Shown here in pieces: positions 49,151 to 55,511 of a stretch of DNA of 64,000 nucleotides. Numbering within the stretch: the first letter of the stretch is position 1; each line of letters opens with the position of its first letter. The notes beneath the pieces are model-generated. The model was not told the DNA's origin, ran no database searches, and was given only the letters and a program-made list of their open reading frames with translations. Origin of the DNA: Phyllobacteriaceae bacterium (lineage in GTDB: Bacteria > Pseudomonadota > Alphaproteobacteria > Rhizobiales > Rhizobiaceae); contig JANSXT010000016.1 in assembly GCA_024742765.1 (NCBI GenBank), forward strand, positions 1 through 64,000. The letters run 5' to 3'. Both the position numbers and the translations under genes were made by a program.

Positions 49151-49585
49151 ATGATCAACCGCGCCCGTTTCGCGCCGGCGGCCCTTGTCGCCCTCACCCT
49201 GTCGCTGCCGCTTGCGGCAACCGGCCCCGCCCGCGCCGACGAGAACGCGGCGCGCGACACGATCACCGAGCAGCTCGAAAGCTTTCTCGCCCGCGACTTC
49301 GAGCGTGCCTATGGCTATGCCTCTGAGGACATCAAGCGCATCTACCCGACGCTTGACGGCTTCATGACGATGGTCGAACGCGGCTATCTGCCGGTTTTGC
49401 GGCCGGGCAATTATGCGTTCGGCCGCGCCGACCGGATGGCCGACGGGCGCATCATCCAGGAAGTGCTGATCCGCGCGCCGGACGGCAGCGACTGGACGGC
49501 GGTCTATTATATGGAGCTGCAGGAGGACGGCACCTGGCGTGTCGACGGGGTCAACCTGCGCAAGGGCGCGGCCGGCCTGACCTGA
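49151..49585 (+). CDS. Secreted DUF4864 protein
   Basis: The 144-residue protein has a signal peptide (about residues 1-28, ending TGPARA) and the DUF4864 pattern: ITEQLESFLARDFERAYGYAS, YPTLDGFMTMVERGYLPVLRP and YYMELQEDGTWRVDGVNL. An NTF2-like fold is probable. GAGGAG lies 6 bases before the ATG at 49151, favouring it over one two codons earlier. Function is unknown; a periplasmic location is expected. Confidence 0.88.
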   Translation: MINRARFAPAALVALTLSLPLAATGPARADENAARDTITEQLESFLARDFERAYGYASEDIKRIYPTLDGFMTMVERGYLPVLRPGNYAFGRADRMADGRIIQEVLIRAPDGSDWTAVYYMELQEDGTWRVDGVNLRKGAAGLT

Positions 49586-49592
49586 CGTGCGT

Positions 49593-50375
49593 CTAGCCGA
49601 GGCGCCCCAGCGCCGGGAACTGTTCGAGCAGCCAGAAGGCCATGGCCTGCATGCCGCCGGTCAGGAACAGAATGCCGGCGAGCACCAGAAGCACGCCGAT
49701 CAGCCTTTCCACCGTGCCCAGATGCGCCCGGAACCGGCCCAGAAACCGCATGAATTGGCCCGAGAACATCGCCGCGATCAGGAACGGAATGCCAAGGCCC
49801 GCCGAATAGGCGGCGAGCAGGCTCGCCCCCTGCCCGACACTGTCCTGGGCGCCGGCGAGCGTCAGGATCGGCCCGAGCACCGGCCCGATGCACGGCGTCC
49901 ATCCAAAGGCGAACGCAAGCCCCATCACATAGGCGGCGGCGGGATTGGCCGGATTGCCGCGGCTTTGGAAGCGGGCCTCGCGCGACAAAAAGCCGAGGCG
50001 GAACAGGCCAAGGAAATTCAGCCCCATGATGATGATCACGACACCGGCGACCATCGCCAGTTCGGTCTGCCAGGCCCGCAAAAACCCGCCAATGGTCGAG
50101 GCGCCGGCGCCCAGCGCGATGAAAACGGTCGAAAAACCAAGCACGAACGCCAGCGCCGCCGTCATTAGCGGCAGGCGCACCGCCGTCAGTCGGGCCGTCG
50201 CCGCGCCAGACGCATCGGGCGTGATGTCGGGATCGTGGCCATCGTCGCGGAACTGGTCCATCGACACGCCGGCCATGTAGCACAGATAGGGCGGCACGAG
50301 CGGCAGCACGCAGGGCGTGACGAACGAGATCATGCCCGCGCCGAACGCGCTCAGATAGGAAATGTCGATCGCCAT
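49593..50375 (-). CDS. ccdA: Cytochrome c biogenesis protein CcdA
   Basis: CcdA is an inner-membrane electron carrier that passes reducing power from thioredoxin to periplasmic proteins during cytochrome c maturation. The 260-residue protein has six membrane helices and the redox Cys in SFVTPCVLPLVPPYLCY and in FGWTPCIGPVLGP. It is convergent with the DUF4864 gene. The nearby cytochrome-containing formate dehydrogenase locus may benefit from it, but ccdA is a general gene. Confidence 0.95.
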   Translation of the reverse strand: MAIDISYLSAFGAGMISFVTPCVLPLVPPYLCYMAGVSMDQFRDDGHDPDITPDASGAATARLTAVRLPLMTAALAFVLGFSTVFIALGAGASTIGGFLRAWQTELAMVAGVVIIIMGLNFLGLFRLGFLSREARFQSRGNPANPAAAYVMGLAFAFGWTPCIGPVLGPILTLAGAQDSVGQGASLLAAYSAGLGIPFLIAAMFSGQFMRFLGRFRAHLGTVERLIGVLLVLAGILFLTGGMQAMAFWLLEQFPALGRLG

Positions 50376-50567
50376 GGCTTTGTGGTTGTCATGCCTTTTG
50401 GTTCACGCACCCGGCTTTCAAGGCCGGGATTTGCACGCTGTTAGCACGAAAGCGCGCTCGCAATCACATGCCAATTGCGTGATGCGGCGCGGCATGATGT
50501 CGTTGGCGTTCGGGCGGCCGCAAACCCGGTTGACCGGGCCGCCGGCTTTGCGTATGGACCCTTTGCC

Positions 50568-50588
50568 CGCGCCGGCATCCCCGGCGCG
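50568..50588. terminator. GC-rich hairpin just upstream of tRNA-Lys
   Basis: CGCGCCGG, loop CATCC, CCGGCGCG gives an 8-pair stem followed by GTTTCCC. It is terminator-like but has only a weak T run. It ends 14 bases before the tRNA. Confidence 0.35.
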
Positions 50589-50602
50589 GTTTCCCTTGTC
50601 GG

Positions 50603-50678
50603 GAGCGCGTAGCTCAGCTGGTAGAGCAACTGACTTTTAATCAGTAGGTCCAGGGTTCGAGCCCCTGCGCGCTCACCA
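50603..50678 (+). tRNA. tRNA-Lys (anticodon TTT)
   Basis: The 76-base gene folds into a full cloverleaf. The acceptor stem is GAGCGCG with CGCGCTC, the D loop is AGCTCAGCTGGTAGAGC, the anticodon stem ACTGA/TCAGT encloses CTTTTAA (anticodon TTT at 50636-50638), and the T arm is GGTTCGAGCCC region. The 3' CCA is encoded (50676-50678). It lies at the boundary between core genes and the formate dehydrogenase locus. Confidence 0.98.
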
Positions 50679-50986
50679 ACAAAATCAATCACTTGATGGC
50701 TTGATCTTTTTGCTCAATCATCAAAATGCCGCCAAATTGGCCGCACACGCTCCATATCAATTTTGGGGAGCTGCCAAGACGTCTCGTCATGCGCCGCGCG
50801 ACACGATCAGAAACCCTCGATGAACGCGCCGTTCTGCCTGGCCATGCGTTACCTGAGCGGCCGGAGCCGGATCGGCGCATTGTGCAGACAATGGCGTCGT
50901 CATAGCCGCCAAGATTGTCTCTCAAGAGGTGTGAGGCAATCAGCAGCGGTGGTGGCAATCCGATGCCGACGCGCGGGCGCAGACGG
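50679..50986. other. Non-coding gap after tRNA-Lys
   Basis: These 308 bases hold no gene that can be supported. The part next to the tRNA (50679-50760) is AT-rich with TTGATGGCTTGATC and CAATCATCAAAAT. One short frame (about 50757-50904) and one antisense frame are open but resemble nothing recognised. The position beside a tRNA 3' end raises the possibility of an old integration scar, but no duplicated tRNA end was found. Confidence 0.45.
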
Positions 50987-51190
50987 TCATTCGGACCGCC
51001 CGGCAATCCGCCCCTCGACCCTGTGCTTGAGGTCCAGGTCCTCGATCGTCAGGACCATTGTTGCGCTGAACGTCTTGCCGGCCGTCTCGTCCAGCCCGGC
51101 TTTGCGCATCGCATCTTCGATGGCCTGTTGCGACGTCACGCCGACCTCCTTGAGGAATTTGCGCATCGTCATGTTGAAATTGTCGCTCAT
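50987..51190 (-). CDS. DUF6494-family small protein
   Basis: The 67-residue protein MSDNFNMTMRKFLKEVG, followed by TSQQAIEDAMRKAGLDET and TIEDLDLKHRVEGRI, fits DUF6494. No signal or membrane segment is present. It is the last gene of the leftward formate dehydrogenase run, 61 bases after the WD40-cytochrome gene. Function is unknown. The MSDNFN start is chosen over a longer frame. Confidence 0.8.
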   Translation of the reverse strand: MSDNFNMTMRKFLKEVGVTSQQAIEDAMRKAGLDETAGKTFSATMVLTIEDLDLKHRVEGRIAGRSE

Positions 51191-51251
51191 CGTCCATCTC
51201 CCATTTTTTGTTCCGACCGGGCCGATCACCCGATTGCGGCGGCACGGGCCG

Positions 51252-52469
51252 CTACCGGGTTTCAGCCTCCAGAAACTCGATCAGCGCGGCCCGGTCGGCT
51301 TCGCTTGGCACCTTCTGCTCCGGCATGCGGCTGCCGGGCGTATAGGTGTCCGGGCCGTATTTGAAGAGGTCCGAGACGGTCTGCGGCGTCCAGACAATGT
51401 CCATCTGCCGCAGCGCATCGGAATAATCGTAGCCCTCGGCGGTGCCGATGCGGCGGCCGAAAATACCGTGCAGTGTCGGGCCGGCGCGTGCGCCGTCATC
51501 GGGCGTCAGCGTGTGACAGACCGCGCATGCCTGGAACACGTCGGCACCCCGGCTTCCGCCGGACATCGCCACCCGTTCCGGCGCGCCCTCGCCCAGCGGC
51601 GTGCCGTCAAGGCGCCAGCGGCGGATCAGCCCGTCATTGCCGCCGGTCAAAAGTTCATCGTCGGAAAAGGCCAGCGCCCAGACCGGCCCCTGCTCGGTCT
51701 TCAGCTCGACCTGAACGCGCAATGTTTCAGGGTCGACGATCCAGACTTCTCCGGTGATGGAGGCCGCCGCCACAAGATTGCTGTCGGTGGCAACGGCAAT
51801 CAGGGGGCGGTCGCCCAGCGGTTGCTCGACGGTCTCCCCGCCAGGCGTCACGCGCAGCAATATGCCCGTCGGCGTCGATACAAACAGGGTTTCGCCATCG
51901 GTTGCCAGGGCGGACGGTTGCGCCGGCAGGCCGACACTGTCGCCCGGCGCGCCGTCCGCATCCCAGAAGCGCAGACGCAGATCGGCGCCCACACTCGCCA
52001 GACCGTCACCATAGGACACAAGGCCCGTGATCTGGCCGTCATGGGCCTCAACCAGCCGCGGTGCGTCCGCGCCGTTCCAAAGGGCGATCTGTCCGTCCCA
52101 TGCGGCCGAGGCGATGCCCGCGCCCCAGGGGGCGAGCGCGGCGACCGGCAATCCGTGCCACTGCTCGAACTGCAAAGGCTCAGAGGAGTCGCCCCAAATG
52201 GCGACGCGTCCATCCTGGCCGCCTGAGGCGAAGCCGCCGTCCGGCAGCGGCAGGACGGCGGTCACCGCACCATCATGGGCGCGCGTGACCTGCTGCGCCA
52301 CGGTGCCCGACCAGACGATGGCCCGCGTGTCGAACGAGCCCGAATAGACGCGCCCGTCTTCGAACGCCAAGGCCCGCACGGGTCCGCCATGGCCGCGCAG
52401 ATCCTGAGCCTGCGCGAGCCCCAGAGCCGTGCACAGCGACACGGCGCATGCCAGCGTTCGTCGGATCAT
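51252..52469 (-). CDS. Secreted WD40 beta-propeller / cytochrome c fusion protein
   Basis: The 405-residue protein has a signal peptide (MIRRTLACAVSLCTALGLAQA), about seven WD40-like blades (for example GHGGPVRALAFEDGRVYSGS, AHDGAVTAVLPLPDGGFASG and QGPVWALAFSDDELLTGG, most ending in a W) over residues 23-300, and a C-terminal class I cytochrome c domain with the haem site CAVCH (about residue 315) and a likely Met ligand in GSRMPEQKV. It should be periplasmic with one haem c. It lies downstream of the cytochrome b subunit, Mrp and a small membrane protein, so it may carry electrons from, or dock onto, the formate dehydrogenase. The role is inferred. Confidence 0.88.
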   Translation of the reverse strand: MIRRTLACAVSLCTALGLAQAQDLRGHGGPVRALAFEDGRVYSGSFDTRAIVWSGTVAQQVTRAHDGAVTAVLPLPDGGFASGGQDGRVAIWGDSSEPLQFEQWHGLPVAALAPWGAGIASAAWDGQIALWNGADAPRLVEAHDGQITGLVSYGDGLASVGADLRLRFWDADGAPGDSVGLPAQPSALATDGETLFVSTPTGILLRVTPGGETVEQPLGDRPLIAVATDSNLVAAASITGEVWIVDPETLRVQVELKTEQGPVWALAFSDDELLTGGNDGLIRRWRLDGTPLGEGAPERVAMSGGSRGADVFQACAVCHTLTPDDGARAGPTLHGIFGRRIGTAEGYDYSDALRQMDIVWTPQTVSDLFKYGPDTYTPGSRMPEQKVPSEADRAALIEFLEAETR

Positions 52470-52491
52470 GAAACTCCCGGACGGCGGCGCG

Positions 52492-52647
52492 TCAGTAGGT
52501 CACCAGATTGTCGCCGGGGCCGCTGATGCGGGCGCCTTCGGTCGTAAAGGCCGCATAGCTGTTGGTCTGGAATTGCCCGTCAAGCAGATAGGCCGCACCA
52601 AATGCGACCACGAGGGCCACCACAACGGACGAGAGAAATGCTTTCAT
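52492..52647 (-). CDS. 51-residue membrane-anchored protein
   Basis: The frame encodes MKAFLSSVVVALVVAFGAAY, then LLDGQFQTNSYAAFTTEG and ARISGPGDNLVTY. An N-terminal helix of about 17 hydrophobic residues could anchor it or act as a signal, leaving a 30-residue periplasmic part. It lies 3 bases after mrp and 22 before the WD40-cytochrome gene, on the same strand, so it is very likely expressed. No family was recognised. Small single-helix subunits are common in respiratory complexes, which is a possible role. Confidence 0.75.
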   Translation of the reverse strand: MKAFLSSVVVALVVAFGAAYLLDGQFQTNSYAAFTTEGARISGPGDNLVTY

Positions 52648-52650
52648 CGG

Positions 52651-53760
52651 TCACACTCCTTGAGCTTGTCTTTGGGGAACGGCGGGGTCTGCGTCTTCGA
52701 GCGACGACCAGAGCGCCTCCGCCATTGCGGTGTAAATCGTGCCGAGCGGACCGTCGGGCGCACGCGCGACGACCGGTTGGCCCGCATCCGAGGCCGCCCG
52801 CAAATCCATCGTCAGCGGCACCGCGCCCAGATAAGGCACATCCATGCGCGCAGCTTCAGCTTCCGCGCCGCCCGCGCCGAACACATCATGACGCGACCCG
52901 CAGTCTGGGCAGATGAAATGGGCCATGTTCTCGATGACGCCAAGGATCGGCACATCCACCTTGCGGAACATGGCAACGCCGCGCCGCGCATCGATCAGCG
53001 CCAGATCCTGCGGCGTCGAGACGATCACTGCGCCCGACAAGTCCGTGCCCTGCGCGATCGCCAGTTGGGCGTCGCCCGTGCCCGGCGGCATGTCGATGAT
53101 CAGAACGTCCAGTTCGCCCCAATCGACGTCGCCCAGCATCTGCGTGATCGCCGACATGATCATCGGGCCGCGCCAGATCATCGCCGTTTCCGCATCGACC
53201 ATCAGCCCCATCGACATGGCATGAAGGCCATGGGCCTGCATCGGCAGAAGACGCCGGTCGCGGCCGACGCGCGGCCGGCCGTGCAGCGCCAGAAGCGTCG
53301 GCAGCGAGGGGCCGTGAATGTCCGCATCCATGATCCCGACCTTCAGACCCAGCGCGCGCAGGCCCAGCGCCAGATTGACCGATGTCGTCGACTTGCCGAC
53401 GCCGCCCTTGCCCGAGGCGACCGCCACCACATGGCGCACGCCGCCAAGGACCGGCGGTTTTGACTTGGGTTGGACGATCGGCGTCGGCGCGCTGGGCGCC
53501 GGCGATCCCTTTTTCTCGCCGGTCAGCGCGACGATGGCACCGTCAATTCGCGGCACGGACAGGAGCGCGGCTTCCGCCTTGGCGCGGACGCTCTCAAAAT
53601 CCTGGAGTTCGGTTTCGTTGATCGAGATCGCGAGACTCAGCCGGTTGCCGACGCGCACCGGGCCGGACAGGCGGCCGGAATCGACCAGCGGCGTGCCGTC
53701 CGGCAAGGCCAGTTCGGCCAGCGCTTTGCGGGCGGCGGTCAAGGTCTGATCATCATTCAT
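52651..53760 (-). CDS. mrp: Mrp/ApbC-family iron-sulfur cluster carrier ATPase
   Basis: The 369-residue protein has an N-terminal MIP18/DUF59 domain, an Ala/Pro linker, the deviant Walker A motif SGKGGVGKSTTSVNLALGL, and the cluster-binding CPDCGSRHDVFG (CxxC). Such P-loop proteins hold and hand over 4Fe-4S clusters. A copy within the formate dehydrogenase run suggests a dedicated role in loading its clusters, but a general housekeeping role is also possible. It lies 106 bases downstream of the cytochrome b subunit gene. Confidence 0.93.
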   Translation of the reverse strand: MNDDQTLTAARKALAELALPDGTPLVDSGRLSGPVRVGNRLSLAISINETELQDFESVRAKAEAALLSVPRIDGAIVALTGEKKGSPAPSAPTPIVQPKSKPPVLGGVRHVVAVASGKGGVGKSTTSVNLALGLRALGLKVGIMDADIHGPSLPTLLALHGRPRVGRDRRLLPMQAHGLHAMSMGLMVDAETAMIWRGPMIMSAITQMLGDVDWGELDVLIIDMPPGTGDAQLAIAQGTDLSGAVIVSTPQDLALIDARRGVAMFRKVDVPILGVIENMAHFICPDCGSRHDVFGAGGAEAEAARMDVPYLGAVPLTMDLRAASDAGQPVVARAPDGPLGTIYTAMAEALWSSLEDADPAVPQRQAQGV

Positions 53761-53866
53761 CGATCACGATCCCAGCGGGTCTGGGCCATCGTCTGCTGAA
53801 AACGCGGGCCGAACGGGTGACCGGCGCGCGTCAGGCACGGCAGCAACAGCCCGGGCGATCCGGCGA

Positions 53867-54877
53867 TTATTCCGCCGGCTGCGCCTTGGAGCTTGCGGCA
53901 TGCGGCTCATATTCCGGCTTGCCCTCGACTTCCTCGACCCAGAGCGAATGGTGTTCCCTCGCCCAGTTCAGATCCACTTCGCCCGAGCCCATGGCATCGA
54001 ACGCGCCCTCCATGCCGACCGAGCCGATATAGATGTGCGCGACGACGATCGCGGTCAGGCCCGCGGCGACAAGGCCGTGAATGAGCTGATAGAACTGCCA
54101 GTCCGACTGCCCGCCGGCCCAGTCCGGGAACAAAAGCATCACGCCGGTGAACGACAGTGCCGCGCCGCCCAGCATCACGGACCAGAAGATCACCTTCTGG
54201 CCGGCATTGAACTTCTTGGCCGGCGGGTGAACGCCCTTCTTGAGCAGGCCGCCGCCCTGCCTGATCCACTCGCCGTCCACCTTGTCGGGCAGATTGTGCG
54301 CGATCCAGGCGACGAACGACATGATCAGGCCCAGCATGAATGCCCAGCCCAGATAATTGTGCGCGACCTTGCCCCAGGTCGACAGCGTTCCGAACGCATC
54401 CTCGCCGACAATCGGCAGGACGAGGGAGCGCCCGAAGACGAGGTTAAGCCCAGTCAGCGCCAGCACGATGAAGGAGCCGGCCATCAGCCAGTGCGCGAAG
54501 CGCTCAAAGGCGCTGAACCGCAAAATGCTCATGCCCGACATGCCCGCATCGATGCGGATCTTGCCGCGCATGACATAAAACGCCACCAGCACGACGAGAA
54601 TACCGACGATCGCGATCGCGGTCAGCGTGCGCACGAGCCCGCCATGCCGGTCGGCCCAGCCCTTGTTGCCCGGCTTGATCAGGCCGGACGACAATTCGTC
54701 GGGGATCGACACCCGGCCGTCCACCATCTGGCCGCCCTGAAGCGCTTCAAGCAGCGCATCCTCGGTCACCGATTCGGCGGTCGGATTGATCTGCTGGGCT
54801 TCGGCCGGCGCCGGCGAAAGGGTCACCACCATCGCCAGCGCGACGACAGCGAACAACCATGTTGTGAACGCTTTCAT
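53867..54877 (-). CDS. fdoI: Formate dehydrogenase cytochrome b subunit (gamma)
   Basis: The 336-residue subunit anchors the enzyme in the inner membrane and passes electrons from the iron-sulfur subunit to quinone through two haems b. It starts with a cleavable signal (MKAFTTWLFAVVALAMVV), an N-terminal periplasmic region, and then membrane helices around LTAIAIVGILVVLVAFYV, RFAHWLMAGSFIVLALTGL and later VIFWSVMLGGAALSFTGV, with His in RFAH, AHNYLGW and IHGLVAAG as likely haem ligands. GGAGG stands before the start. It follows fdoH by 22 bases. Confidence 0.93.
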   Translation of the reverse strand: MKAFTTWLFAVVALAMVVTLSPAPAEAQQINPTAESVTEDALLEALQGGQMVDGRVSIPDELSSGLIKPGNKGWADRHGGLVRTLTAIAIVGILVVLVAFYVMRGKIRIDAGMSGMSILRFSAFERFAHWLMAGSFIVLALTGLNLVFGRSLVLPIVGEDAFGTLSTWGKVAHNYLGWAFMLGLIMSFVAWIAHNLPDKVDGEWIRQGGGLLKKGVHPPAKKFNAGQKVIFWSVMLGGAALSFTGVMLLFPDWAGGQSDWQFYQLIHGLVAAGLTAIVVAHIYIGSVGMEGAFDAMGSGEVDLNWAREHHSLWVEEVEGKPEYEPHAASSKAQPAE

Positions 54878-54899
54878 TGTTCGATCCTCCCCGCGCCGC

Positions 54900-55496
54900 T
54901 CAAACCGACACCGTTTCGCCATAGGCCGTCCGCCAGCCCCAGGCACCCGAGCCATAGCCACGCGTGACGACCCGCTCGCGATAGATGTCGGCGATGATGT
55001 CGCCATCGCCGGCCAGCAGTGACTTGGTCGAACACATCTCCGCGCACAGCGGCAGCTTGCCCTCGGCCAGACGGTTGGAGCCGTATTTGACATATTCGGC
55101 CTGGGTCATGTCGGCCTCGGGGCCGCCGGCGCAATAGGTGCACTTGTCCATCTTGCCGCGCGTACCGAAATTGCCGACCTTGGGATATTGCGGCGCGCCG
55201 AACGGGCAGGCGTAGAAGCAATAGCCGCAGCCGATGCAGGTGTCCTTGGAGTGCAGGACCACAGCGTCGACGGTGGTGTAGAAGCAGTCGACCGGGCACA
55301 CCGCCGCGCAAGGCGCATCGGTGCAATGCATGCAGGCCATCGACACCGAGCGCTCGCCCGGCAGGCCGTCATTGATGGTCACCACCCGCCGGCGGTTGAT
55401 GCCCCAAGGCACCTCATGCTCGTTCTTGCAGGCGGTCACGCAGGCGTTGCACTCGATGCAGCGGTCCGCGTCGCAAAGGAATTTCATCCGTGCCAT
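54900..55496 (-). CDS. fdoH: Formate dehydrogenase iron-sulfur subunit (beta, FDH3 type)
   Basis: The 198-residue protein carries four 4Fe-4S ferredoxin-like Cys sets: CDADRCIECNACVTAC, CMHCTDAPCAAVCPVDC, CIGCGYCFYACPF and CTYCAGGP with a later ALCAEMC. It relays electrons from the catalytic subunit to the cytochrome b. It is shorter than Escherichia FdnH and lacks the C-terminal membrane helix, as in the FDH3 type. It lies between the alpha and gamma genes. Confidence 0.95.
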   Translation of the reverse strand: MARMKFLCDADRCIECNACVTACKNEHEVPWGINRRRVVTINDGLPGERSVSMACMHCTDAPCAAVCPVDCFYTTVDAVVLHSKDTCIGCGYCFYACPFGAPQYPKVGNFGTRGKMDKCTYCAGGPEADMTQAEYVKYGSNRLAEGKLPLCAEMCSTKSLLAGDGDIIADIYRERVVTRGYGSGAWGWRTAYGETVSV

Positions 55497-55511
55497 TGTC
55501 GTTCTCCTCCC

